From Bacteroidota bacterium (lineage in GTDB: Bacteria; Bacteroidota; Bacteroidia; Cytophagales; Cytophagaceae), in assembly GCA_023392125.1 (NCBI GenBank), contig JAEVZS010000002.1:434001-498000 (forward strand): DNA of 64,000 bases, read 5' to 3'. The position numbers were made by a program, and so were the translations under genes. This document shows positions 43,299 to 52,485 of the stretch, in pieces. The first letter of the stretch is position 1. The number at the start of each line of letters is the position of its first letter. The notes beneath the pieces are model-generated. The model did not search any database. It worked only from the letters and a program-made list of their open reading frames with translations, and had not been told where the DNA came from.

Positions 43299-44555
43299 AT
43301 GTACTTCTATCCGGGCAATCTTGAAAATTTTCGGGCAAAGGCTCTCCGTTGGGCATCCGAATTCGGGACATATATGTATTTGAACGGGAACGGATACGAT
43401 ACACTGCATGGAGCATTCCCGGAAAAGCTGGCAGTTGGAGTCAGGCGCGAGCTGAAAACCGGCAGGAATGTATTTGAGAAACTTGAGGAGTTTATTGCAG
43501 GACCTCATGGCTGGATATTCGGCTATATATCGTACGATGCCAAAAACGAAGTCGAGGATCTGACAAGTAAAAATCCTGATTTTTTACAATTTCCGATTAT
43601 CCATTTTTTCGAGCCTCAGTTTTTATTGACTTTCTATGAAGACAGCGTTTTCATAGAAAGTGATAATGCCTCTGCTATCTATCAATCCATAGAACGGACA
43701 GAACCGATTGCTGTTTCCGGAAAAGTTGCCCTATCTTTTTATCCGGAGACCGGGAAAAGTGAATACCTTAAAACCGGACATTTGCTTAAACAACATATAT
43801 TGGAAGGTGATATCTATGAAGTCAATTACTGCATCCGGTATTTTGCCAGGAAAGCCAGTATAGATCCCCTGGTTGTTTATTTGGCTTTAAATTCGTTGTC
43901 CGGAGCTCCGTTCTCACTTGTTTATGAAACCGGAAATCATGCTATTATTTCTGCTTCTCCGGAGCGTTTTTTGAAAAAAGCGGATAGAAAGATTATTTCC
44001 CAGCCAATGAAAGGAACGATAAGAAGAGGTAATACGAAGGAAGAAGATGAATTGCTGAAAGAAACGCTCAGACACTGTGAAAAGGAAATAGCTGAAAATA
44101 TGATGATAATGGACCTGGTTCGTAACGACCTGGCCCGAACCTGTATACCTGGTACAGTGAATGTTGAGGAGCTGTTTGGCATATACTCATTTCCGAAGGT
44201 ACATCAGATGATTACAACTGTTACCGGGATGTTGCGCGGCAATAGTTCCGTTGTGGATGTTATTCGTAATGCTTTCCCGATGGGCAGTATGACGGGAGCG
44301 CCTAAAATACGGGCAATGGAGCTGATTGATACGTATGAACGTTTTTTTCGCGGAGCATTTTCCGGAGCTGCAGGTTACATAAGTCCGGACAATGATTTTG
44401 ATTTTAATGTTTTGATTCGCTCCTTGTTTTATAATAAGCAGGAGACTTATCTTTCATTTTCAGCAGGCAGTGCGATCACCTATGATTGTGATCTTGAAAA
44501 AGAATGGAATGAGTGTCAGCTGAAAGCAGCAGTATTCAGGCAGTTTTTTGCATAG
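43299..44555 (+). CDS. pabB: Aminodeoxychorismate synthase component I-like chorismate-binding enzyme
   Basis: The 418-residue protein carries a short N-terminal domain (1-150) and a full chorismate-binding domain (about 155-415). The motif SQPMKGTIRRG contains the Lys that, in PabB (PIKGT), forms the covalent intermediate; anthranilate synthases have Ala there. Other family blocks are EIAENMMIMDLVRNDLART, FPMGSMTGAPKIRAMELID and the C-terminal SAGSAITYDCDLEKEWNE. It should make 4-amino-4-deoxychorismate for folate synthesis together with an amidotransferase encoded elsewhere. It ends the nif3 operon. Confidence 0.9.
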   Translation: MYFYPGNLENFRAKALRWASEFGTYMYLNGNGYDTLHGAFPEKLAVGVRRELKTGRNVFEKLEEFIAGPHGWIFGYISYDAKNEVEDLTSKNPDFLQFPIIHFFEPQFLLTFYEDSVFIESDNASAIYQSIERTEPIAVSGKVALSFYPETGKSEYLKTGHLLKQHILEGDIYEVNYCIRYFARKASIDPLVVYLALNSLSGAPFSLVYETGNHAIISASPERFLKKADRKIISQPMKGTIRRGNTKEEDELLKETLRHCEKEIAENMMIMDLVRNDLARTCIPGTVNVEELFGIYSFPKVHQMITTVTGMLRGNSSVVDVIRNAFPMGSMTGAPKIRAMELIDTYERFFRGAFSGAAGYISPDNDFDFNVLIRSLFYNKQETYLSFSAGSAITYDCDLEKEWNECQLKAAVFRQFFA

Positions 44556-44614
44556 CAAGAAATCCCGTATGAAGAAACACGGGATTCTTCCATCAGGCTG
44601 GTATGCTGTCATAA

Positions 44615-45082
44615 TCAGACCATAACCTGAGACAGACTTTGTCTTTCCGACGTAATTTCACTAATCAGACGTGCTTCCAGCATATTGGCCCATGTCTCAA
44701 GATACAGGATTACATCTTCTCTGGCATCTCTTTTAAGGAATCGCTTGTTGCCCGGTACCCTGGCCAAAATTTCCGGATCGCTCAGATTTTCGAGGTTTAC
44801 GATATCGTCCAGTGAAAATCCCAGATCCAGGAGAGCTTTGATTATTTTATCGATTTCGTATTTCCCGTTGTCATTGTACAGATATACAAGCATCTCCCAA
44901 TCTCCATGTTTCTGAATTCCATGTTGGTGTATTTGTTTTTTCTCATGTCCGGTTACAATTTGTACCAGGTTTCCGCAATTGCAGGCCCCAATATTTTTCC
45001 AGTCATAATTGCTTCTGTTGCCGCCGATTCTTTTTGAGGTGTCCCGTAGTGCTTTAATAAGTTCAACTGATGCTGTAGCCAT
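44615..45082 (-). CDS. Conserved protein of unknown function
   Basis: The 155-residue soluble protein has no signal peptide. The N-terminus is basic (LIKALRDTSKRIGGNRSNYD), followed by a conserved-looking CNCG motif (ACNCGNLVQIVTGHEKKQIH) that might bind metal, then a helical acidic half (DKIIKALLDLGFSLDDIVNL, DAREDVILYLETWANMLEAR). No named family is recognised. It converges with pabB; an imperfect hairpin lies between the stops (around 44556-44590). It may be a Cytophagales-specific protein. Confidence 0.78.
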   Translation of the reverse strand: MATASVELIKALRDTSKRIGGNRSNYDWKNIGACNCGNLVQIVTGHEKKQIHQHGIQKHGDWEMLVYLYNDNGKYEIDKIIKALLDLGFSLDDIVNLENLSDPEILARVPGNKRFLKRDAREDVILYLETWANMLEARLISEITSERQSLSQVMV

Positions 45083-45463
45083 AATAATAGAATTAAAAAG
45101 ATCTAAACTAATACACCTATATAACCATTCTTACAAAGCCTAATGTTAATTCATATATATATAGTGCAATTACTTGATTAATGACTTTGAGTATTTTTTG
45201 ACAGGAAATCGGTAGTGTTTTATGGGTATTGTTCAGGTAAAGTTGGTGTTTCTTGAAATAATTTATGTCTTCCGGGACTATTTCGGGATATTGAGTATGT
45301 CTTTATGTTGAAAGTCTGTTTTTTTATGTTTTCCGGTTCTGATCGATTTTCTTTAAAAAATATAAAATCATCTTCTTTGTGGACAATTGTTAGGAAAGAT
45401 CGTTGTAATTCAGTGATAATACTGCTTATTTTGTCAGACAAACAGTTTTTAATACATTTTTCC
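45083..45463. other. Intergenic region, 381 bp
   Basis: The gap lies between the divergent 155-aa gene and GH3. It is AT-rich, with a TATATATATA tract near 45153. A plus-strand frame extends the GH3 gene 53 codons upstream but reads poorly and has no family match. I see no RNA gene, repeat or exact TAnnTTTG promoter. Confidence 0.6.
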
Positions 45464-47716
45464 ATGACAACCAACCGTCTGCTAGTGCTTTTAACCTTTC
45501 TGGCATTTTGGGGATGCTCCGGATCTGAAAATAAAACCAGCCAAGGTGATGAAACGGATAGAAAAGTAGAAGAATTACTTTCTGTTATGACGCTTGAAGA
45601 GAAAATCGGGCAGATGGCACAAATAAATATAACCCTGCTGATGACGGACAGTATTTTTACCCATTATGATTCCGTCACATTTTTCGAACTGGATACCAAT
45701 AAGCTGATACATTATGTCACCAATTATCATATTGGTTCGGTTCTGAACGGGCGCGGTGTATCAAAAGACTCCTGGTACAGATATATGTATGACCTTCAGA
45801 GGGTAAATCTGGCCTATAGCAAAAATAAAATTCCATTGCTGTACGGAGTAGATCACGTGCACGGGAGCTCCTATCTGAAAGAAGGGACTATTTTTCCTCA
45901 CAATGTAAATATAGCCTGTACCTTTGATACGATACACGCCTGCAATATGGCTGAGGTTACTGTAAGAGAAACCAGTGGCCTGGGACATAACTGGCTTTTT
46001 GCCCCTGTACTGGATCTGGGAAAAAACAAATATTGGGGCAGGTATTATGAAACCTATGGAGAAGACCCTTACCTTACCGGCAAGATGGGAGCTGCCTATA
46101 TCCGTAAGGTACAGAATGCTCCCGACATTGTGCCATACAAGGTTGCTGCCTGCGCCAAGCATTTTGTTGGGTATTCCGACCCTAAATCCGGCTGGGACCG
46201 TTCACCGGCTGAGATTCCGGACCAATTGTTATATGAGTTTTTTATCCCGCCCTTTAAGGAAGCGATTGATGCAGGAGTAAAGACCATTATGGTAAACAGC
46301 GGGGAAATTAACGGTATACCTGTACACGCCAATCCGGAGCTATTGACCAGGCTTCTGCGGGAAAAACTTGGTTTCAAAGGGGTGGTCGTGACCGATTGGA
46401 TGGATATCATTGCCCTGGAGAAAATGCATTTTGTGGCCGAAAATGAGAAGGAAGCAACGCTGCTGGCTATTAATGCGGGTATTGATATTTCAATGATTCC
46501 CCTCACTACGGATTTTAACCGGTATGTTAAAGAGCTGGTGGAAGAAAAAAGGATAACAGAGGCAAGAATTGATGAGTCTGTACGCCGTATTCTGCGCTTG
46601 AAATATGAGCTTGGCCTTTTTGAAAATCATCTGCCTGATTCGGGGCGTTTGTCCCGGATCGGCGAGGAGAAATCAGCAGAGATGGCCAGGGAAGCGGCCA
46701 GAGAATCCATCGTTCTTATTAGGAATGAAAATGAAACTCTTCCGTTGAAAAAGCCCCGTAAAATTGTCGTTACCGGAGCTACCGCCAATAGTAAAGTTCC
46801 GCTCTGCGGGGGCTGGACATACCGGTTTGCAGCGCAAAGTGACTGGTGGTTTCCAGAAAATATGCCGACCATTTATAGTGCAGTCAGGAAAAAATTTGCT
46901 GATTCCGAAGTTGTCCTGGCTGATATGACGAATCTCGGACAACTTGCAGGAAATGCCGATGTGATTCTTCTGGCAATCGGGGAAAAGCATGCCTATGCGG
47001 AGACTGACGGTTCCATTAATACGCTCGAATTGTCTGCAGATCAGAAAGAATGGGCGCTGAAAGCAATAGCTACAGGAAAGCCTGTTGTTCTCATTCTTAC
47101 TGAAGGAAGACCCAGAATAATTGCAGATTTTTATAAAAACTGTGCGGCAATCCTGTTTGCCGGATTACCTGGTAATGAAGGAGCGGAGGCAATAAGCGAG
47201 ATTCTATGCGGAGAAGTTAATCCGAGCGGCAAGCTGGCTTTTACCTATCCCCTGCGGGAGGGCCATATAATTTCCTATAATTATAAAAAAAGTGAATACT
47301 CCGAATTACGGCCTGTAACAGGTGAACTGCTGCAGTTTGCTTTGGCCGAGTTTGGTCACGGATTAAGCTATACTAAATTTCAGTATAGCGATCTGATTCT
47401 TAGTGATACTATAACGGATGGCCACAAAACGATAAAAGCATCGGTTAATGTAACAAATACAGGTTCTGTTGCAGGTAAAGAAGCAGTATTGTGGTTTGTA
47501 TCGGATGAATTCGCTTCTATAACCAGACCGGTAAAAGAGCTGAGGTTTTTTGAGAAAGTAAAACTGGAGCCCGGTCAAAGCAGAACATTTAATTTTGAAA
47601 TACATCCACAAAGAGACCTGACATTTCCTGATAAAGAAGGAAATATTCTGTTGGAACCGGGACGTTTTTCGTTACAGGCCGGAGATTTAAAAACGAACTT
47701 TTATCTGAAAAAATAA
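45464..47716 (+). CDS. Glycoside hydrolase family 3 lipoprotein (beta-glucosidase-like)
   Basis: The 750-residue enzyme has a lipoprotein signal with lipobox FWGC, placing it on an envelope membrane. The catalytic GH3 N-domain (about 35-370) contains LLYGVDHVHGSSYL, CAKHFVGYSDPKSGWDRSP and GVVVTDWMDI, whose Asp is the expected nucleophile. The GH3 C-domain (about 390-620) and a fibronectin-III-like domain (about 655-745) follow. The usual activity is exo-beta-glucosidase or xylosidase; substrate is not predictable. It lies in a block with a PL11 lyase, so plant or algal glycan use is plausible. Confidence 0.93.
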   Translation: MTTNRLLVLLTFLAFWGCSGSENKTSQGDETDRKVEELLSVMTLEEKIGQMAQINITLLMTDSIFTHYDSVTFFELDTNKLIHYVTNYHIGSVLNGRGVSKDSWYRYMYDLQRVNLAYSKNKIPLLYGVDHVHGSSYLKEGTIFPHNVNIACTFDTIHACNMAEVTVRETSGLGHNWLFAPVLDLGKNKYWGRYYETYGEDPYLTGKMGAAYIRKVQNAPDIVPYKVAACAKHFVGYSDPKSGWDRSPAEIPDQLLYEFFIPPFKEAIDAGVKTIMVNSGEINGIPVHANPELLTRLLREKLGFKGVVVTDWMDIIALEKMHFVAENEKEATLLAINAGIDISMIPLTTDFNRYVKELVEEKRITEARIDESVRRILRLKYELGLFENHLPDSGRLSRIGEEKSAEMAREAARESIVLIRNENETLPLKKPRKIVVTGATANSKVPLCGGWTYRFAAQSDWWFPENMPTIYSAVRKKFADSEVVLADMTNLGQLAGNADVILLAIGEKHAYAETDGSINTLELSADQKEWALKAIATGKPVVLILTEGRPRIIADFYKNCAAILFAGLPGNEGAEAISEILCGEVNPSGKLAFTYPLREGHIISYNYKKSEYSELRPVTGELLQFALAEFGHGLSYTKFQYSDLILSDTITDGHKTIKASVNVTNTGSVAGKEAVLWFVSDEFASITRPVKELRFFEKVKLEPGQSRTFNFEIHPQRDLTFPDKEGNILLEPGRFSLQAGDLKTNFYLKK

Positions 47717-47939
47717 CCGGTTGTTAAACTTCTGAGTAGTACGGCCTGAGCATCGTTTTAAACCAGTCATGACCAAGTGGTAATTTTTTATTTAAACAAA
47801 ACACTTGCGTGGGAGTTATTCATTTCTGAAAAAAGAAACAGAATTTTGAATTTCGGCCCTACATCCGGGTGTTTTTTTAATTATTTTGGTATATTACTAT
47901 TCTAGAGTTTAGTTTTAATTTAGGATTATTTATTAAGGT

Positions 47940-48890
47940 ATGGAGTTTTTACAAGGGAAACTGACTTTTCAGGAAATGTTGGGGCAATATAAAAGCGCTC
48001 CGAACCTGCTTATATATGCGGCTCCTGTAATGTTATTATTCGTGTTTATTGAATACTATATCAGCCATAAAAAGGAACTAGGACTGTATTCGAGAAAAGA
48101 CCTTACGGCTTCTATAAGCATAGGCGCTATTTATCTGGTAGTATCAGGCATTACCGGTATTGTAACTATTTATCTTGTCTGGGCAACATATCACTACTTC
48201 ACCCCGACTGCTTTTGTAATGCCATTTACATGGTGGTCATTTATAGCCTGTGCGCTGGTTTACGATTTTTGTCGCTACTGGGCTCATCGTATCGCTCATG
48301 AGCAGCGTTTTTGGTGGGCTTCGCATGTTACTCATCATTCTTCCGAGCATTATAATCTGACCGTTTCGTTCCGCCTGTGCTGGATAGACCAGATAAAGGT
48401 TATTTTTTTCCTGCCGGTAGTATTGATGGGGTTCGATCCTATTATGTTCTTCCTTGTTCATCAGATTGGTGTTTTGTACCAGTTCTGGCAGCACACCGAG
48501 CTGATACCTAAATTGCCCAAATGGGTAGAGTATGTAATGGTTACTCCGACCAACCACCGGGTGCATCATGGCAAAAATGAGGCATTTATTGATAAAAACT
48601 ATGGTTCAATGTTTATTTTCTGGGACAGGATTTTCGGAACATATCAGGAGCCAAGTGAAAAACCGGTATATGGTATTACTCAGCCGGTGGATTCATTTAA
48701 TCCGGCGTATCTTGTTTTTCATGAATACATTGACATAGTTAGGGATGTAAAAAGTGCCAAAACCTGGAAGGAAAAATGGATCGCAGTATTTGGAAGACCA
48801 GGAGAATACCAGTATATGCAGAATAAAACTGATAAGAAAGATTCTGTTATAGTGAATCGGGAACAGCTGGTCAGCGAAGAAATAGCGTAA
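47940..48890 (+). CDS. Fatty acid hydroxylase / sterol desaturase family protein
   Basis: The 316-residue membrane di-iron enzyme has about four membrane helices and the full His-cluster set: HRIAHE, HVTHHSSEHYN and NHRVHHGKN, plus HQIGVLYQFWQH. The family hydroxylates or desaturates sterols, carotenoids and fatty acyl or alkylglycerol chains; the bacterial substrate is uncertain. The N-terminus lies 28-30 nt after a near-consensus box (TAGTTTTA). A strong terminator follows. It stands alone between GH3 and the PL11 lyase. Confidence 0.9.
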   Translation: MEFLQGKLTFQEMLGQYKSAPNLLIYAAPVMLLFVFIEYYISHKKELGLYSRKDLTASISIGAIYLVVSGITGIVTIYLVWATYHYFTPTAFVMPFTWWSFIACALVYDFCRYWAHRIAHEQRFWWASHVTHHSSEHYNLTVSFRLCWIDQIKVIFFLPVVLMGFDPIMFFLVHQIGVLYQFWQHTELIPKLPKWVEYVMVTPTNHRVHHGKNEAFIDKNYGSMFIFWDRIFGTYQEPSEKPVYGITQPVDSFNPAYLVFHEYIDIVRDVKSAKTWKEKWIAVFGRPGEYQYMQNKTDKKDSVIVNREQLVSEEIA

Positions 48891-48900
48891 CGAATAGCTT

Positions 48901-48930
48901 AAAAGCCGCCCTTTATAAGGCGGCTTTTTT
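48901..48930 (+). terminator. Rho-independent terminator after the sterol-desaturase-family gene
   Basis: AAAAGCCGCC (48901-48910) pairs with GGCGGCTTTT (48919-48928) around an 8-nt loop, followed by more T. Confidence 0.9.
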
Positions 48931-49067
48931 ATTGCTTCCAATCGGGCTCCCTGCTTTTCCTCACTTTGGATATTCGTATTTTTTTTAAAAAAAAATGATT
49001 CAGGCGTTACTATTCAGCTTTCCCGATTGTATATAACTGTATAATTAAATTTTTTCATTATAAAGTT

Positions 49068-52000
49068 ATGACTAACATGAGGAACGTATACCAGAATCAA
49101 ATGACCCTGTTCGTTATTCTGTTTCAGTTGTTCCATATTACTCCGTTGCTGGCCCAAAAGCAGATGGAGTTGCTGGACAGAGGACTTGTAGCGGTAAAGA
49201 CCTCCGGAAACTCGGTTTATATTGGCTGGAGAATGTTTGGTACAGATCCGGACCAGATTGCTTTCAACGTTTACAGAAATAATGTAAAAATAACGGGAAG
49301 TCCGGTCAGCGGAAGTACAAATTATATTGATGCCAACGGTAGCTCCTCTGCATTATATCATATTACTCCGGTTATTAACGGAGTTGAGGGAAATCCAACC
49401 GGGCGGGTTAGTGTCTGGGATCAGCAATACAAAATACTAAACCTGAACCGTCCTGCAGCAGGAAGCAATCCAAGCGGTTCCTATCAGTATTATCCGAATG
49501 ACTGCAGTGTTGCAGATCTTGATGGTGATGGTGAATACGAAATTATTATAAAATGGGAACCAGACAATGCCAAAGACAACTCTCAGTCCGGTTATACAGG
49601 CAATACCTATCTGGAAGCTATTAAGCTTGACGGCAGAAGCTTATGGCGTATTGATCTGGGAAAAAATATTCGGTCCGGAGCTCATTATACGCAGTTTCTG
49701 GTCTATGATTTTGAAGGTGACGGTCTGGCTGAAGTAGTCTGTAAAACGGCTCCCGGTACTATTGATGGTAAAGGAAAGGCGGTAATTATGAATAATGATA
49801 ATCCTAATGCAGATTACCGGAACAGTAGTGGCTATATTCTGTCAGGTCCCGAGTATCTGACTGTTTTTGACGGGCAAACGGGAGCAGAACGGGCAACTTC
49901 GGCTTATATCCCTGCCCGGGGAACGGTGTCGTCGTGGGGTGATAATTACGGAAACCGTGTTGACCGCTTTTTAGGCGGAGTTGCCTATCTGGATGGCAAA
50001 AGACCGAGTATTGTTATGGCCAGAGGGTATTATACCAGAATGGTAGTGGCTACCTGGGATTTCAGAGACGGCAGGCTGACGCATCGCTGGACGTTTGATA
50101 CAAATAATGGACATACCAATTTGCAGGGTAAAGGGAACCATCAGCTGAGCATTGCGGATGTGGATAATGATGGAAAGGATGAAATTATATATGGGGCAGT
50201 CGTGATAGATGATAATGGTTCAGTAAAGAATTCATCAACATGGGGACACGGCGATGCATTGCATGTTTCTGATTTTAATCCGGACAATCCGGGGTTGGAA
50301 ATTTTTATGCCGGTAGAGTATGCCAGCTCAAATCCTCAGGATCAGCGTCCCGGATTTGTTATGAGGGATGCCAATACCGGCAGAATTATATGGCAGGTTT
50401 TCCGTGACGGAGATATCGGCAGGGGTATCTGCGCCAATATAGATCCCAGATATCCTGGTGCAGAATGCTGGGCTGCCGGCGGGGCCGGCCTGTATGACAG
50501 TAAAGGAAATGTAATAGGCAATACTCCTTCCGGCTGCAACTTTGCCATATGGTGGGATGCTGATCTTACCAGGGAGCTGCTGGACGGAGATAAACTGGAC
50601 AAATGGAATACTGCCGGAAACGGAAGCAATTCCAGGCTATATACCCTGTATCAGCAAAACGGAGCAACCAAAATCAATGGAACCAAAGCCAACCCTTGTC
50701 TTCAGGCTGATATTCTTGGCGACTGGCGGGAAGAGCTGCTTTACCGGAATGCGGATGGTACTCAGCTGATGATCTTTACAACAGTCAATCATACCAGCCA
50801 CCGATTGTACACACTTATGCATGATCCTCAGTATCGATGTGCAATTGCATGGCAGAATGTGGGATATAACCAGCCGCCTCACCCCTCTTTTTATATTGGG
50901 GAGGATATGGCTCCTGCACCGAAGCCAAATATTTACCTGATCGGAAGAGGCGGCCAGACTCCAAACTATGACTGTGCAGGTATCGAGAATGGAAATGCTG
51001 TTCTGGATGATTGCGGGCGGTGTGTCGGTGGAGCGACTGGCAGAGTGCCGTGCTCGGGAATCGTACAGGCTGAGAATGCCTGTGAGTTTATTGGTGTTAC
51101 AGAGACTGTCAATGGAGGGTTTATCGGTGAAAGTTACGTAAACTGTCATAATGAAACCGGCGCTTATATAACCTGGGTATTGAATGCTCCGGAACAGACC
51201 TCTGCTGCACTGAATATTCGGTATGCCAATGGTGGCGGATCTGCCAGAAGCGCTAATCTGCTTGTAAACGGACAGCCAGCCGGATTGCTTGCTTTTTCTC
51301 CGACTTCTGCATGGACAGACTGGAGATTTGAACAAATGCAGGTTCAGCTGAATAAAGGACCTAATCAGATTTCTATATCTCCTGTTACGTCTGACGGTAA
51401 TCCCAACATTGATCTGATTTATACTACAGAAGGAATTGTTGCCGGATCTTGTGAGAGTGACTGCGAGAATGTGATGGGTGGTCTGGCTTATCTGGACAAC
51501 TGCAACCAATGCGTAGGCGGAAATACGGGCAGGGAAGCCTGTATACCTGATTGCAATGGCGTGTATAATGGTAACGCAACTATTGATGAATGCGGTGTCT
51601 GCGTCGGCGGAACAACCGGACGGCAAGCCTGTACGGATATGATGGAAGCGGAACTGGCCTGCTATATAGATGGTGTGACGGAAGCAATCAACGGCGGATT
51701 TTTCGGAGATGGCTATGCCAATACGCACAATGTCTCAGATGCCTATATCAGCTGGCAGATTATAGCAGAGCAAGATGTTACTGTACCGCTGACCATACGT
51801 TTTGCCAATGGAACGACCAGCGACCGGAATGCCCGAATTGTTGTTAACGAGGCTACCGTACATCAGAATATCAGTTTCCCTGTCACCGGGGCCTGGAACA
51901 ACTGGCAAACCACCACACTCAGCATTCTGTTGGAAGGGGGAGTTAATACTGTAGAGTTAATTGCTGTCAATCCGCTAGGACTTGCCAATATCGACCGTCT

Positions 52001-52286
52001 GTCGGTGAGCAATGAACAGGCAGCTTTCGGCTTCTGTACAGTTACGGCCATACGGGGTAACAACAAACTCAAAGCGGAATTGTATCCCAATCCATTCAAT
52101 AGCACGACCTCGATTATATGCCCGGGAGTCTTTGATTATGTCATATACGATATCAACGGGCGGTTCATTGAGTCCGGCACAGCTGCTGACCGGATAGATA
52201 CGGGACATGATTTGCCCAAAGGAATTTACCTGATTAAAATTCAGCAGGACTCTTTCATAACACATGGAAAGGTAACCAAGCTATAA
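49068..52286 (+). CDS. Rhamnogalacturonan lyase (PL11) with two CBM-like domains and T9SS tail
   Basis: The 1072-residue secreted enzyme has a signal peptide ending at LLAQ (about 30). A PL11 catalytic beta-propeller covers about 32-630 (VADLDGDGEYEIIIKWEPDN, DNDGKDEIIYGAVVIDD, LGDWREELLYRN). Two homologous CBM6/35-like modules follow (about 665-800 and 865-985), separated by short Cys repeats of the form DDCGRCVGGATGR and DECGVCVGGTTGR. The end (LYPNPFNSTTS ... GKVTKL) is a T9SS type A sorting domain, so it is exported across the outer membrane. It should cleave rhamnogalacturonan I of pectin. Terminator at 52312. Confidence 0.92.
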   Translation: MTNMRNVYQNQMTLFVILFQLFHITPLLAQKQMELLDRGLVAVKTSGNSVYIGWRMFGTDPDQIAFNVYRNNVKITGSPVSGSTNYIDANGSSSALYHITPVINGVEGNPTGRVSVWDQQYKILNLNRPAAGSNPSGSYQYYPNDCSVADLDGDGEYEIIIKWEPDNAKDNSQSGYTGNTYLEAIKLDGRSLWRIDLGKNIRSGAHYTQFLVYDFEGDGLAEVVCKTAPGTIDGKGKAVIMNNDNPNADYRNSSGYILSGPEYLTVFDGQTGAERATSAYIPARGTVSSWGDNYGNRVDRFLGGVAYLDGKRPSIVMARGYYTRMVVATWDFRDGRLTHRWTFDTNNGHTNLQGKGNHQLSIADVDNDGKDEIIYGAVVIDDNGSVKNSSTWGHGDALHVSDFNPDNPGLEIFMPVEYASSNPQDQRPGFVMRDANTGRIIWQVFRDGDIGRGICANIDPRYPGAECWAAGGAGLYDSKGNVIGNTPSGCNFAIWWDADLTRELLDGDKLDKWNTAGNGSNSRLYTLYQQNGATKINGTKANPCLQADILGDWREELLYRNADGTQLMIFTTVNHTSHRLYTLMHDPQYRCAIAWQNVGYNQPPHPSFYIGEDMAPAPKPNIYLIGRGGQTPNYDCAGIENGNAVLDDCGRCVGGATGRVPCSGIVQAENACEFIGVTETVNGGFIGESYVNCHNETGAYITWVLNAPEQTSAALNIRYANGGGSARSANLLVNGQPAGLLAFSPTSAWTDWRFEQMQVQLNKGPNQISISPVTSDGNPNIDLIYTTEGIVAGSCESDCENVMGGLAYLDNCNQCVGGNTGREACIPDCNGVYNGNATIDECGVCVGGTTGRQACTDMMEAELACYIDGVTEAINGGFFGDGYANTHNVSDAYISWQIIAEQDVTVPLTIRFANGTTSDRNARIVVNEATVHQNISFPVTGAWNNWQTTTLSILLEGGVNTVELIAVNPLGLANIDRLSVSNEQAAFGFCTVTAIRGNNKLKAELYPNPFNSTTSIICPGVFDYVIYDINGRFIESGTAADRIDTGHDLPKGIYLIKIQQDSFITHGKVTKL

Positions 52287-52311
52287 AACCAGAAATACCC
52301 AAAATACCGGA

Positions 52312-52348
52312 AACATGGGTCTGATTTACTTCAGATCCATGTTTTTTT
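52312..52348 (+). terminator. Rho-independent terminator after the PL11 gene
   Basis: AACATGGGTCTGA (52312-52324) pairs with TCAGATCCATGTT (52331-52343) with one G-T pair, followed by a run of T. Confidence 0.85.
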
Positions 52349-52432
52349 ATTTGACTGGCAATGGTTTAAATAAAATATTACTATATTGTGTTTACATTAG
52401 ACATATCCAATTTGTAGAAAGGAGGTGGAGAA

Positions 52433-52477
52433 ATGCATAATGTTAGAATAAGATCTGGGACATTTAAGCCATTTTGA
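52433..52477 (+). CDS. Possible 14-aa leader peptide upstream of the SprB-like gene
   Basis: AAAGGAGGTG (52418-52427) is almost the full complement of the 16S anti-Shine-Dalgarno and stands 7 nt before an ATG. The frame encodes MHNVRIRSGTFKPF and ends in TGA at 52475-52477, 8 nt before the ATG of the SprB-like gene. Such strong Shine-Dalgarno sites are rare in Bacteroidota. The role may be translational coupling or control of the large downstream gene; this is inference. Confidence 0.4.
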   Translation: MHNVRIRSGTFKPF

Positions 52478-52485
52478 CCGGAAAT

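Noticed and set aside
45305..45463. N-terminal extension of the GH3 gene
   Set aside because: The extension would place a lipoprotein signal peptide 53 residues inside the protein; the ATG at 45464 gives a correct lipobox.
45220..45474. 84-codon minus-strand frame in the gap before GH3
   Set aside because: No family resemblance, overlaps the GH3 start, and has no promoter box or ribosome-binding site.
50637..51728. 363-codon open frame on the minus strand inside the PL11 gene
   Set aside because: It is antisense to a well-supported coding region, its translation is rich in Ile/Ser/Cys without any family resemblance, and no promoter precedes it.
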